NCBI GenBank assembly: GCA_022844565.1 | Contig: JALHLK010000040.1 | Span: 1 to 45,327, forward strand | Direction of reading: 5' to 3' | Origin: Saprospiraceae bacterium | GTDB taxonomy: Bacteria; Bacteroidota; Bacteroidia; Chitinophagales; Saprospiraceae | Length of the DNA: 45,327 nucleotides | Shown: positions 1-8,586 of the stretch, piece by piece | Position numbering within the stretch: position 1 is the stretch's first letter | Layout: each line of letters begins with the position of its first letter | Made by a program: the position numbers and the translations under genes | The notes under the pieces: generated by a model | The model's input: only the letters and a program-made list of their open reading frames with translations | What the model was told of the DNA's origin: nothing | The model's database searches: none

Positions 1-101
1 CTATTTCAGCTTTAGTTGCTTATCAAACCTTTGAAAAAAAACCAAGCATCAAAATCAAGCACGAACTTGACTCTTTTAAACCCTTTTTGACTGCAGCTTA
101 A
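1..101 (+). CDS. 3' end of an unidentified gene (partial)
   Basis: The third forward frame is open from the window edge to a TAA at 99-101 and reads ISALVAYQTFEKKPSIK, then a stretch ending in FLTAA. It is only 32 codons, so no family can be named. The amino-acid mix looks like a genuine C-terminus of a soluble protein. It converges with the DUF6090 gene on the other strand, the two stop codons overlapping by a few bases, with no room for a terminator between them. The main gene body lies outside the window. It could be a chance open frame, hence the low confidence. Confidence 0.4.
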   Translation, partial: ISALVAYQTFEKKPSIKIKHELDSFKPFLTAA

Positions 102-676
102 ACATTATTCACGTTATTTAAGATCCTGCTCCTGATGTCCAATGTTTTTTCACGCCTTTCCCTATCACCATTATTCAAACTCCTTACATAATCTTGCCTC
201 GAATAATATGAACTGATTTTATTAACTAGTTCCTGATTTTTAAAATAGCGCAGATTTCCTGACTGAGTGAGCTGAATAAGTGTAGCATCATTCCAAATAA
301 AAATTGGTGAAGTTGTTCCAATTTGAGAATGATAATAAAAGGATCCTGCTACCTTGTTTCCTGAGATTCCTTGATGAATAAAGAAACTAATGCTGTCAAA
401 ACTCTTCTCGATCCTATTGAATTGTTTGATGCCTCTAATAATATTAATGGTATCATTTTCGAGATCTTTGATTAATAGCATTGCATATTCCTTTGCGTAT
501 ATTTTCTCGCTTTGACTATCTCTATAGTTTTCTGCCATAAATCCAAAGAAAACTGCTAGAAACAGCATGAGAAATTCTTTAAAATAGGATGTCCAATCTC
601 TCTTTGAGCCAGATGCCACAATGGATCCTTGGCTTTCTGTATATGGTATTTCAGGGATGTTTTTATTTTCTTCCAT
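98..676 (-). CDS. DUF6090-like membrane protein, short paralogue
   Basis: A 192-aa protein of unknown function. Residues about 28-50 hold a hydrophobic segment (YFKEFLMLFLAVFFGFMAEN) that is probably a single membrane anchor. The motif SGNLRYFKNQELV near residues 137-149 is the hallmark of the DUF6090 family found in Bacteroidota. The start ATG shares one base with the upstream paralogue's TGA, so translation is probably coupled. Its first 53 residues differ from the upstream paralogue at only two positions, while the rest is clearly diverged. It is about 80 residues shorter than its neighbour and stops in an Asn/Val-rich tail, so the C-terminal part may have been lost. Function unknown. Confidence 0.8.
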   Translation of the reverse strand: MEENKNIPEIPYTESQGSIVASGSKRDWTSYFKEFLMLFLAVFFGFMAENYRDSQSEKIYAKEYAMLLIKDLENDTINIIRGIKQFNRIEKSFDSISFFIHQGISGNKVAGSFYYHSQIGTTSPIFIWNDATLIQLTQSGNLRYFKNQELVNKISSYYSRQDYVRSLNNGDRERREKTLDIRSRILNNVNNV

Positions 677-1503
677 CAGTCGACTATGTTATAATCTTTG
701 CGTAAAAGTTTTAATATTTCTGAGTTCAGCTCCTTATAGGCTTGAAAATGAACAGAACGAGTGGAACTTAGGGCATTCACACCATAAATACCAAGTGCGT
801 TGATGGTTCTTTGTTTGTCAAATTTTTCCAAAGATTTAAATTCAAAAGGTATGATTTCATCAGAAGCTTCATATCCTGCCACTGCATTTATGTATGACAC
901 GCTATCTTTTATTAGCATCCTATGAAAATCATAATCGTAATGAAGGACTATGAGTGGGTTTATATACTCCTTTCTGACATCCGTCTCCAGCCTTTGCCTG
1001 TCATTGATATTGTAAATGGCAACTGATAAGTCGCCGATCAGCTTTTGCAATTCCCGATTCTTAAAATATCTAAGAGAACCCGAGTTTTTTAACTGGTCAA
1101 GGATGACTGTCCTAGGTTCAAAAAGAGAAGGCGTTCTGAAACTAATCCCATATGAAAAGTTAACTACAAATGTTTTGGACACATCGGTAAGGCTACTGTC
1201 TTCAAAGTACTGCATCAATTCTTGAAGGGACTTTTCCTGCTTTATTCTGTTCTCAGTTTTTATTTCCACGATGGCAGAATCAACCTTTAACTCTTCGTAT
1301 AGATTGATGGCGAGATCTTTTGCCCATGCTTCTTCAGTGAGCTTATCTCTATAGTTTTCTGCCATAAAACCAAAGAAAACTGCTAGAAACAGCATGAGAA
1401 ATTCTTTAAAATAGGATGTCCAGTCTCTTTTTGAGCCGGAAGCCACAATGGATTCTTGGCTTTCTGTAGTAGGTATTTCTGGGATGTTTTTATTTTCCTC
1501 CAT
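676..1503 (-). CDS. DUF6090-like membrane protein, long paralogue
   Basis: A 275-aa protein of unknown function. It has a short polar N-terminus, one predicted transmembrane segment at about residues 30-50, then a mainly alpha-helical soluble part with the family motif SGSLRYFKNRELQ around residue 142. The following ATG overlaps its stop codon by one base, so the two paralogues form a coupled two-gene unit produced by tandem duplication. The 5' 159 bp is about 93% identical to the neighbour at DNA level (my count by eye), which suggests recent gene conversion limited to the start. I see no catalytic motif. A role in the envelope is inferred only from the membrane anchor. Confidence 0.82.
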   Translation of the reverse strand: MEENKNIPEIPTTESQESIVASGSKRDWTSYFKEFLMLFLAVFFGFMAENYRDKLTEEAWAKDLAINLYEELKVDSAIVEIKTENRIKQEKSLQELMQYFEDSSLTDVSKTFVVNFSYGISFRTPSLFEPRTVILDQLKNSGSLRYFKNRELQKLIGDLSVAIYNINDRQRLETDVRKEYINPLIVLHYDYDFHRMLIKDSVSYINAVAGYEASDEIIPFEFKSLEKFDKQRTINALGIYGVNALSSTRSVHFQAYKELNSEILKLLRKDYNIVD

Positions 1504-1550
1504 GATTATTTGAGATTATTTTTATTTTTTATATCTACCGTATGTGGCCT

Positions 1551-1592
1551 GTCCTGGAAAAACACCATCTACTTTTTAACTTTTTTCAGGAC
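1551..1592. terminator. Imperfect 12-bp hairpin between the S12 gene and the DUF6090 pair
   Basis: GTCCTGGAAAAA (1551-1562) and TTTTTTCAGGAC (1581-1592) form a 12-bp inverted repeat with one mismatch and an 18-nt loop. It lies downstream of the S12 hydrolase gene and upstream of the DUF6090 pair. It may act as a terminator, since the A/T half of the stem gives a short U run on either strand, but there is no GC-rich core followed by a long U tract. Confidence 0.35.
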
Positions 1593-1679
1593 CAACATAG
1601 TTGATTTTCTCTAAGCAAGAACAAAAGGAAGTATGAAAATGCGTAATTATGCAATTTTCAAGCTTAAACCTTCTTTTTC

Positions 1680-3338
1680 CTACTTTATCTTCTTCGCATC
1701 CATCTTCCTGCCTCCTTGCGTCAAGATCAGTTTTTCTACTTTTCCAGATGCTCCTTTGATAAATTCCAATTGTGCATTGATCACCTTTGTAAAAAATTTT
1801 GTTTCCGCTTCGGCAAAAATTTCTATTTTTCCTTGGCCCGTAGCTTGTGTGATCAGTTGATTTTTTTCTCTCGTGATCGTAAGTATAAAATTAGGACCAA
1901 GTTCGTAGTCTCCCACATAAGTATCTAAAATTCGTGTGTCTACGTCGATTTCAATATTCAGTGGCAAAGGTTTGTCTGTTTTTATCCATGTAGTAGGCTC
2001 CTCTCTACCCTTAAATATCATCTTTTCGACTACGCCTGAATTATTTCTTAAAAACTCCACGGTATTCATCATACTTTCAAAATAATATTTGTCCTTCTCA
2101 TATGGTTTGATATTGAATTTAGTATTTTTGTTGCGCTGCGAATACAATTTGCCATCTTCGAAAATTATATATCGTTTGTCATCATTTCCTGCCATTTCAT
2201 ATACACCTGTAAGCTGTTTCATGATCGCCGTATCCATGTTGATTTCTTTATATTCAAAAGGTTTGCCTATCGCCAATGCCCCAAGTTTAGTAGCAATCTC
2301 ACTAGGGGAATTACATTCACAATTGGAAAACACAGCCACAAAAACATCTTCTTTTGGCAGATAAATACCTTGTGTCAAAAACCCAGGAATCCCACCTCCA
2401 TGTTCTATCATCGGACTACCTTGTATATTACCTAATGACCACCCATATCCATAATTTGTCTTCTTACCATCTGCAAGCACATAAGATGTAAACGCTTTAT
2501 CAAGACTTTCTTTTTTGACCAGTTTATAATTTTGTACTGCCTGATTCCATTTGAATAAATCATCAACCGTGGATTGCAGTGATCCCGCAGCATAAGGCAA
2601 AGTCATGCTCAAAGGTTCTGCATTAACAAATTCATTTTCGTTTTTACTGTATGCGGCAGCTCTATTCTTGATGATCTTTGAGTCACTACCATAATAAGAG
2701 TTCGTCATACCTAATGTCTTGAAGAAGTTTTGTTCTACATATTCAGGATATGTCTTACCAGAAATTTTCTCAATGATATAGCCTAATAAAAAATAAGCAG
2801 AATTGTTATAATTCCATTTGGTACCAGGAGCAAATTCCATCGGTTGATTTTTAAAAAAAGAAATCAGTTCTTCCGGTTTTTTGTCTAAGCGACTCATAAC
2901 ACCAAATTCTGGCATATCCGTGTAGCTCTTAATTCCAGATGTATGTGTAAGCAAGTGCTCAATGGTAATCTTGTGCCCATGTGTTGGATAATCTGGAATA
3001 AATTTCGTGATGTCATCCTGCAAATCAAGCTTGCCTTGTTCCATCAGTTGCAATATTGCTATAGCTGTAAACTGTTTGGTGATAGACCCGATTCTAAAAA
3101 CACTTTCGGTTTGCATTGGTATATTCAGTTCAAGGTTTGCCATTCCAAATGCTTTTTTGTAAATGATTTGACCTTTACGAGATATTAAAGCTGTGGCTCC
3201 ACTTTCTCCTGTTTTGAATTGTTCTGAAAGTAATTGGTCAAACTTTGTGGTCAATTGTTTGTCTGCCACCGATTGTGCAACCGACGAATTGATACAGTAA
3301 CTAGAAATCAGTAAAAATGCTAAAATGATTTGTCTCAT
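1680..3338 (-). CDS. Exported S12-family serine hydrolase (beta-lactamase-like)
   Basis: A 552-aa penicillin-binding-protein/class C beta-lactamase-fold hydrolase, probably periplasmic. A signal peptide (MRQIILAFLLISSYCINSSVAQ) is followed by the serine hydrolase domain. The catalytic triplet is visible: SxxK as S85-I-T-K88, YxN as Y177-N-N179, and HGG at 313-315. Residues from about 370 form a C-terminal beta-rich extension like those of Bacteroidota esterases/D-aminopeptidases of this family. Family members act on beta-lactams, D-amino-acid peptides or esters; the actual substrate cannot be told from sequence. It stands outside the main array, and its upstream region has its own promoter-like element and no G-rich leader box. 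Confidence 0.93.
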   Translation of the reverse strand: MRQIILAFLLISSYCINSSVAQSVADKQLTTKFDQLLSEQFKTGESGATALISRKGQIIYKKAFGMANLELNIPMQTESVFRIGSITKQFTAIAILQLMEQGKLDLQDDITKFIPDYPTHGHKITIEHLLTHTSGIKSYTDMPEFGVMSRLDKKPEELISFFKNQPMEFAPGTKWNYNNSAYFLLGYIIEKISGKTYPEYVEQNFFKTLGMTNSYYGSDSKIIKNRAAAYSKNENEFVNAEPLSMTLPYAAGSLQSTVDDLFKWNQAVQNYKLVKKESLDKAFTSYVLADGKKTNYGYGWSLGNIQGSPMIEHGGGIPGFLTQGIYLPKEDVFVAVFSNCECNSPSEIATKLGALAIGKPFEYKEINMDTAIMKQLTGVYEMAGNDDKRYIIFEDGKLYSQRNKNTKFNIKPYEKDKYYFESMMNTVEFLRNNSGVVEKMIFKGREEPTTWIKTDKPLPLNIEIDVDTRILDTYVGDYELGPNFILTITREKNQLITQATGQGKIEIFAEAETKFFTKVINAQLEFIKGASGKVEKLILTQGGRKMDAKKIK

Positions 3339-3373
3339 GATGATTTGATTTATTAAGAACTTTGTAAACGTCG

Positions 3374-3402
3374 CAAATATACAAATAATATTTTGAGCTA
3401 AA
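3374..3402 (-). promoter_or_regulatory. Candidate Bacteroidota-type promoter for the S12 hydrolase gene
   Basis: On the minus strand TATATTTG (3374-3381) matches the TAnnTTTG -7 consensus of Bacteroidota. TTTA (3399-3402) lies 17 nt upstream, a one-mismatch fit to the -33 TTTG. The predicted start lies about 30 nt before the ATG. The match rests on short motifs in AT-rich DNA. Confidence 0.4.
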
Positions 3403-3441
3403 CAGAAAAAAATTAGAGCTAAATTTTAATTTTTATAGGCT

Positions 3442-3795
3442 ATGAATCTTAGGTTATGCATGAAAATTACTCCAAGCTATACAATAGATCAGGAGAAAAT
3501 GAAAATGTGGTTAACAAACAATTTCAGACGGTTTAGTACCGGATCGAGTGAAATCAAACAAATATTTGTTTTCAGACTCCGAAAACATGAAGATTGTACA
3601 AATTGCAAAAAATTCAGCAAAAGTAAGTGCATTCAGGATCCAGGTGCGGATTGCGTTTGTATATCACACTCAGAACCCAATTTACGGACCACTGACTCAA
3701 GTCCTGCAGGATTTATGGTGTTCTTATATGCAACTGAACTAACTGAGTCCAAGGCTTTGGAAATGTCGATGAATGTGATTCAGAATATCAGATAA
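3442..3795 (+). CDS. Possible Cys-rich small protein
   Basis: A 117-aa open frame with no family I recognise. Its middle carries a cysteine cluster (DCTNCKKFSKSKC, then ADCVC) spaced like a small zinc- or metal-binding knuckle, and the C-terminal third (LYATELTESKALEMSMN) looks like normal coding sequence. It lies 51 bp upstream of the methyltransferase gene on the same strand, so the two could be cotranscribed. Against it: a second overlapping frame begins at 3548, there is no recognisable ribosome binding site, and the N-terminus is of low quality. It could be a decayed gene. If it is not real, 3339-3846 holds only the S12 promoter region. Confidence 0.4.
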   Translation: MNLRLCMKITPSYTIDQEKMKMWLTNNFRRFSTGSSEIKQIFVFRLRKHEDCTNCKKFSKSKCIQDPGADCVCISHSEPNLRTTDSSPAGFMVFLYATELTESKALEMSMNVIQNIR

Positions 3796-3846
3796 GATTT
3801 TATGCTAAAAGTTGAATAATTAGTTTTAAAAAGTGATATTTATATC

Positions 3847-4581
3847 ATGAAACTATATACTTCACTTGCGCACATATATCATGCTATGTATCAGGGACTC
3901 TTCGATTATGATGATGAATATCAGTTTTATGATGAGACATTATCGATGGGGCCGGCCAGAAGCGTCATTGAATTTGGATGCGGCAGTGGTAACCTGGCTA
4001 AAAGATTTATTGATAATGGATATTTGTATCACGGTGTAGATTTGAACCAGGAGATGCTTGATATAGCTGCAAGTTACCTCCCAAAAGAAAAATTCTCTCA
4101 GGGAGATATGCGTCACTATGAGTCTGACAAAAAATTTGATGCTTGTCTGATCACAGGTAGAAGCATTAGCTATCTGGTATCAGATGACGATGTGAAAATG
4201 GCATTTGATACGATGTATGGCTGCCTTAATTCAAATGGATTATTGATATTTGATGCCATCGATGCCGAAAAATTGTTTGAAGATTTTGACACTTCTGAAA
4301 AAGTATTGACTGTAGGGAATTATAAGAGAGAAAGCCGATCTGTACCCAATCAAACCGGGCGTCCATGGACGTGGGATTGGTCGTCTGAATACTATATTTC
4401 TGATGGAAATAATTACACCTTGGCAGGGGATGATTTTGCCACGGTTCGCGCATTTACAAAAGATGAATTATATGATTTTTTATCACAGTCAGGATTTGAA
4501 GTCCTAAATATTGTCACCAAAAATACTTATATCTGGGAAGATAACTTTTTTATTGCCCGAAAGCATAATCAAGTGTTCTGA
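3847..4581 (+). CDS. Class I SAM-dependent methyltransferase
   Basis: A 244-aa cytoplasmic protein with a Rossmann-type methyltransferase fold. Motif I is clear as VIEFGCGSGNLAKRF (residues 40-54), and the acidic residue that binds the SAM ribose is D65 in YHGVDLNQEMLD. KFDACLITGRSISYL around residue 95 fits motif IV. Length and layout match small-molecule methyltransferases of the Methyltransf_11/25 type. No signal peptide is present. It is convergent with the S12 lipoprotein gene and is not part of the exported-hydrolase array. The methyl acceptor cannot be inferred. Confidence 0.9.
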   Translation: MKLYTSLAHIYHAMYQGLFDYDDEYQFYDETLSMGPARSVIEFGCGSGNLAKRFIDNGYLYHGVDLNQEMLDIAASYLPKEKFSQGDMRHYESDKKFDACLITGRSISYLVSDDDVKMAFDTMYGCLNSNGLLIFDAIDAEKLFEDFDTSEKVLTVGNYKRESRSVPNQTGRPWTWDWSSEYYISDGNNYTLAGDDFATVRAFTKDELYDFLSQSGFEVLNIVTKNTYIWEDNFFIARKHNQVF

Positions 4582-4731
4582 CTAGATTAAGATTTTAATT
4601 ATAATGGCAGTAATTTTTTATCTTTGTATCTGTGATGTTTTAAAAAATTATCGACAATCCTGGTTTTTATTTTGTAAAATTTGAGGGTCATGATGAATGG
4701 TTAAATATTCTTGCTTTTCTCCCTTCTAAAT

Positions 4732-6156
4732 TTATTTTTGCCTAATAAATTCTGTTTTTACTCCATAATTGATCACCCAGGCTTTGGTCACTTTTTTATT
4801 TGCATCCATTTCGAATTCGACCTGTCTGTCACTGCTATCATCAAAATAAAACTTTGTGGGTGATTCTGGTTTTAGCTCAATTTTATACCCACCAGGATAT
4901 GTTCTGAATAATTTATTTCCTATTCTTTCAAGACTCATTTCGTTTTTGTCCTTATATTTTCCAACAAATTGTTCTATCTCCGTAGAATCCATTTTTATCT
5001 CTTTGTGCTGATAGGGCATGACCATGGGTTTGCCATTAACGATATGCTGTAATGCTTCGGCAATGGCTGGTGAATTAGCATTATTATTAGATAGTACGAT
5101 ATAAGTTTGATCTTTATCCACATTCCTTCCAAGATAGGTAGTATACCCTGGCCATCCTCCCGAGTGAGCAATGATATTTCCCAATTCAGATTTTCGCACA
5201 CCCACACCAAATCCATAATATCCTTTAATGAGCGTGTCAGCAAGTGCGTGCTCTTTCAACATTTCATTTTGTGTTTCCTCATTCAGTAAGGTGTGATTTT
5301 TTACAGCCCTGTCCCACTTTAATAAGTCTGCTGTAGTGGAGTTGACAATGCCATCACCCTGAATACCATCCAGGTAAAAGACAAACTTTAATTCTGCAAC
5401 ACTATCAGGTAGTAGATAGGTCTTTAGACTATCATTGTAGACAAAGCCAAAAGCATAATTGGAAATGGTATCTTTGAGTGATCTTCTGGTATTGTAAATC
5501 CTTGTGCGATTCATCTGTAATGGCTGAAAGATATTCTGAGCCATAAATTCACTAAAAGTTTGACCTGAAACCTTTTCTACGATGCTGGCCAGTATGGCAA
5601 AAGCCGTGTTGCTATACTCCCATTGGGTAGATGGGGGAAAGGAAAAAGGCAGCTTTTCCTTGGCAAGAAAAGCAATCATATCCTTATTGAAAGCAATTTT
5701 GCTGTGATCCCATTTTTCATTCATGGCACGCTCATAGTCTGGCAGCCCTGAAGTGTGAGTAAGCATTTGATAAAGTGTGACACCACTGTAGGGTAGTTCG
5801 GGAAAATACTGTTTAAGCGAATCTGTAAGCTGTAGTTTGCCTTTATCTTTTAGCAAAAGTATAGCGGTTGCCGTAAATTGTTTGCTTACCGATGCTAGTT
5901 CAAATACCGACGAATCATTCAGCATTCTTTTGGTATCAAAGTCAGCAAAACCATACGATTTTTGAAAGATGATTTCACCTTTATCTGCCACCAATACATT
6001 TCCATTAAAACGAAAGTGGGTTGCTTGACCTATAAGGTATTCATCTAGTGTTGTCACAAGGTTGTTGTTTTCCTTCTTTGCCTGACATCCTGGTAAAACA
6101 AACAGAGATAATGCAAAAGATAATAGTATAAGTAGCGTATTAAACTGATTTTTCAT
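4732..6156 (-). CDS. S12-family serine hydrolase lipoprotein (beta-lactamase-like)
   Basis: A 474-aa penicillin-binding-protein-fold hydrolase. The N-terminus is a lipoprotein signal peptide with lipobox LPGC, so C24 is probably the lipidated residue and the enzyme is anchored to the envelope. Active-site motifs are S89-V-S-K92, Y181-S-N183 and the HSGG motif in IAHSGGWPGYT near residue 335. A beta-rich C-terminal domain of about 90 residues follows. Like its paralogues in the window it may cleave D-amino-acid peptides, esters or amides. Beta-lactam hydrolysis is possible but not implied by these motifs. It is separated from the array by the opposite-strand orphan gene at 6533. Confidence 0.93.
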   Translation of the reverse strand: MKNQFNTLLILLSFALSLFVLPGCQAKKENNNLVTTLDEYLIGQATHFRFNGNVLVADKGEIIFQKSYGFADFDTKRMLNDSSVFELASVSKQFTATAILLLKDKGKLQLTDSLKQYFPELPYSGVTLYQMLTHTSGLPDYERAMNEKWDHSKIAFNKDMIAFLAKEKLPFSFPPSTQWEYSNTAFAILASIVEKVSGQTFSEFMAQNIFQPLQMNRTRIYNTRRSLKDTISNYAFGFVYNDSLKTYLLPDSVAELKFVFYLDGIQGDGIVNSTTADLLKWDRAVKNHTLLNEETQNEMLKEHALADTLIKGYYGFGVGVRKSELGNIIAHSGGWPGYTTYLGRNVDKDQTYIVLSNNNANSPAIAEALQHIVNGKPMVMPYQHKEIKMDSTEIEQFVGKYKDKNEMSLERIGNKLFRTYPGGYKIELKPESPTKFYFDDSSDRQVEFEMDANKKVTKAWVINYGVKTEFIRQK

Positions 6157-6180
6157 TTTTAAACTTTGTATTTGTGATTA

Positions 6181-6215
6181 CAAAAATAGGTAAAATAATC
6201 ATACGTTTCAACAAA
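6181..6215 (-). promoter_or_regulatory. Candidate promoter of the S12 lipoprotein gene
   Basis: TATTTTTG on the minus strand (6181-6188) fits the TAnnTTTG -7 element perfectly. A TTG (6209-6211) lies 20 nt upstream and a full TTTG (6212-6215) 23 nt upstream. The rest of the 376-bp gap 6157-6532 is very AT-rich; I see no gene, clear hairpin or leader box in it. Confidence 0.4.
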
Positions 6216-6532
6216 ATGATTAGTTAGTTACGATTATTAAAAAATTAATTAAATGTAAATAAAAAGATTATAAATGTAAAATTTTTAAATGTATTTATAT
6301 TCCAAATACAATCAAGAAATGATTACCTTAGTCCTTTTATTAATAGGCCCAGATAGAAACAATTATTAAATTAATATTTTTTATTCTCAATCATTTTTTG
6401 ATTCAAAAAAAATGGCACATTATACGAGCATTTGAAAATATAATAATTTAAAAAATAGTCCGTGTTTTATCTGGAATTGATCCTGTATTTCCTCAAAATG
6501 GCCAAAATATTAATAGATAATAAATTATATCC

Positions 6533-6952
6533 ATGAACTTTAAAGTATTTTTTTGTGATCCAATTTATCCAGACCGTATTGAACTTGGGGACATTGCACA
6601 TGACAAAATAACTGATCATTTTGAACAAATAGATTGGAGTGGCTATTTGCAAAAAAGTAAAAACGCCAAACTTGATGATATTTATTTTCATCCCACATTT
6701 GAAGCAGAAAATGCGAAAACCAATGAAAAGCTTGGTATTTCAGCAGTTGGTGATCCTGATGATTTTAAATTTAACATCGTTTATACACGTACAAAGAGAG
6801 AAAAAGTAAAATCATTAATTGGACTAAAAGAAGAGGTTACTGAAAACTATTTGACCATGATTCACGGACAAGACAAAAATGATGCTCTTGATTGTTTAAA
6901 AGCATTCACTAGAAACGACAGAGAATATCTTTCGAATAAGATTGGTCAATAA
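6533..6952 (+). CDS. Hypothetical cytoplasmic protein, 139 aa
   Basis: An acidic/polar protein without signal peptide or membrane segment, starting MNFKVFFCDPIYPDRIELG. I do not recognise a named domain. It looks like a small single-domain orphan of the kind seen in Bacteroidota (a C-D-P-x-x-P-x-x-I start, then FEQIDWSGYL and ISAVGDPDDFKFN). It is the only plus-strand gene between the two S12 genes and the long minus-strand array, and its AT-rich flanks suggest independent acquisition. An immunity-type or stress role would be a guess. The stop codon lies inside a small hairpin. Confidence 0.75.
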   Translation: MNFKVFFCDPIYPDRIELGDIAHDKITDHFEQIDWSGYLQKSKNAKLDDIYFHPTFEAENAKTNEKLGISAVGDPDDFKFNIVYTRTKREKVKSLIGLKEEVTENYLTMIHGQDKNDALDCLKAFTRNDREYLSNKIGQ

Positions 6953-6967
6953 TCAGATCATTATTGA
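6946..6967 (+). terminator. AT hairpin overlapping the stop of the 139-aa gene
   Basis: TCAATAAT (6946-6953) and ATTATTGA (6960-6967) pair with a 6-nt loop and include the TAA stop. It is followed by two perfect copies of a 13-bp direct repeat (6969-6981 and 6982-6994, unit ttactgaattgga). The stem has few GC pairs, so termination is uncertain. Confidence 0.35.
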
Positions 6968-6968
6968 A

Positions 6969-6994
6969 TTACTGAATTGGATTACTGAATTGGA
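6969..6994. repeat. Tandem 13-bp direct repeat, two copies
   Basis: The unit ttactgaattgga occurs twice back to back between the convergent 139-aa orphan gene and the S10 peptidase gene. It may be a replication-slippage product; no function is evident. Confidence 0.8.
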
Positions 6995-7023
6995 TTAGTT
7001 ATACTTTGTTAATAAAGAAATAT

Positions 7024-8553
7024 CTATTTTGATAAAAACTTCCTAACATCTGCATTTATCTTGATCAGGTCTGGCTCATGTAAGTACATCATATGGCCAG
7101 CCTCGTAATATGTTTTTGTGACTCTTTCTGGTACTATGCCATGTCTAGCAAAAGTATATTCAGCATCAAAAAACGGACAGATAAGGTCATAATATCCACT
7201 GGCTACTAAAACTTTGAGGTCTGTGTTACGACGCATGGTTTGTCCGAGTTGACGAGCCACATTCACAGGCCATGGCTCCCAATATTTGCCGTCTGGAACT
7301 GTTCTCCATCGCCATTTTTCACCAACTTCGTCATTTGACGTGAGATAAGGTCGAGCCATCGTCACTTTAAGAACGTCCGTAAGGTAATGGTTGAGAGAAG
7401 CGGTAAATGCACTTTCTATTTGATAGCTTGCAGGGTCACCAAGGTGGGGTGTTTGGGTAATGTCATCCGTTTCATCTCCCATATATCTACCATCCAATCG
7501 ACCTATCGCCAGCCCTTGGTCGGCTAAGAGTTGCTTTTGAAAACGAGGCATCAAGATGGTTAGATTAGATGTAAGAATGTAGTCTTTATCCAATCCTGTG
7601 AAATAAGAAAGTTTTTCTGCAATGTTGTTTTTAGTGACTTTATCCAATAAGTTACCTTTGTATAAAGCTGGTGCATAATCATTATACGTAAATTGTCGAC
7701 TCTGCTCTACGAAAGCTTCCAGTGTTAATCCTTGACCTGCTTTCTTGTGATACCAGGCTGTTGCTGCCATAGAAGGGAGGTAAGTCAGATATGAGGTAAT
7801 ATTGTCATTCATTGAGGTAGAGCCTGCATAATCCAATGCTTGAGAAATGAGCACCAAGCCATTCATGGCCATGTTTTGGCCCCCACTTTCGAGAGCATTA
7901 GCTACAGCTACCGCCCGAGTGGTGCCAAAACTTTCTCCAATAATATATTTGGGGGATAGCCATCGTTTATTTTCGGTAACCCAAACCCGGATAAATTTAG
8001 CTATAGAAGCAGCATCTTCATTCAACCCCCAAAAGTCTTCTGATTTTCCTTTGCCAATCGCTTCGCTGTATCCTGTTCCTACAGGATCAATGAAAATAAG
8101 ATCTGTAATATCTAGAAGGGTGTGTTTATTTTCTACTAAGAGGTATGGAGCTGCTCCATCGTCTGTTTTTGCATCGGAGTCAGTCTTAACAATTTGTGGA
8201 CCAAGCATGCCCATATGCAACCATATGGAAGCCGAGCCAGGGCCTCCATTGAATACAAAGGTAACGGGTCTCTTGGTAGGATCTTTCTGCCCATCCATCG
8301 TATAGGCCACTGACCAAATTGAGGCAATAGGTTCACCCTTGTCGTTTTTTAGGTGCATTTCTTCTGCCGTTGCTTTGTAAGCTATTGATTTTCCACCGAA
8401 TGTTCCTGTGTGATTGCTTACAAAACTTTGGGGTTTAGTAATCGCCTTTATACTGTCTTTTTTATCTTGTGCAGATAACGGAAGGACCGATAAGATAAAA
8501 ATTAGGAATTTTAAAGTGCACAAAAGTGATAAGGAGTGAAAATGCTTTGTCAT
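7024..8553 (-). CDS. Exported S10-family serine carboxypeptidase-like peptidase
   Basis: A 509-aa serine peptidase of the S10 family (alpha/beta hydrolase fold), which typically removes C-terminal residues from peptides. A signal peptide ends near VLPLSAQ (residue 29). The oxyanion-hole motif NGGPGSAS lies at 102-109, the nucleophile elbow GESFG places S208, and the Asp and His are D456 (SGYYDLICPF) and H487 (YEAGHMMYLHEPDL). Length is normal for bacterial S10 enzymes. It is the last gene of the minus-strand array, 33 bp behind the deiminase gene, so the two are probably cotranscribed. Confidence 0.95.
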   Translation of the reverse strand: MTKHFHSLSLLCTLKFLIFILSVLPLSAQDKKDSIKAITKPQSFVSNHTGTFGGKSIAYKATAEEMHLKNDKGEPIASIWSVAYTMDGQKDPTKRPVTFVFNGGPGSASIWLHMGMLGPQIVKTDSDAKTDDGAAPYLLVENKHTLLDITDLIFIDPVGTGYSEAIGKGKSEDFWGLNEDAASIAKFIRVWVTENKRWLSPKYIIGESFGTTRAVAVANALESGGQNMAMNGLVLISQALDYAGSTSMNDNITSYLTYLPSMAATAWYHKKAGQGLTLEAFVEQSRQFTYNDYAPALYKGNLLDKVTKNNIAEKLSYFTGLDKDYILTSNLTILMPRFQKQLLADQGLAIGRLDGRYMGDETDDITQTPHLGDPASYQIESAFTASLNHYLTDVLKVTMARPYLTSNDEVGEKWRWRTVPDGKYWEPWPVNVARQLGQTMRRNTDLKVLVASGYYDLICPFFDAEYTFARHGIVPERVTKTYYEAGHMMYLHEPDLIKINADVRKFLSK

Positions 8554-8586
8554 GTTATTCTTTTTTTTGAAGGTAAAAGTATTAAT

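Noticed and set aside
7847-8305. 152-aa plus-strand open frame
   Set aside because: It is antisense to the S10 peptidase coding region, whose catalytic motifs are intact; codon pattern and composition are those of a shadow frame.
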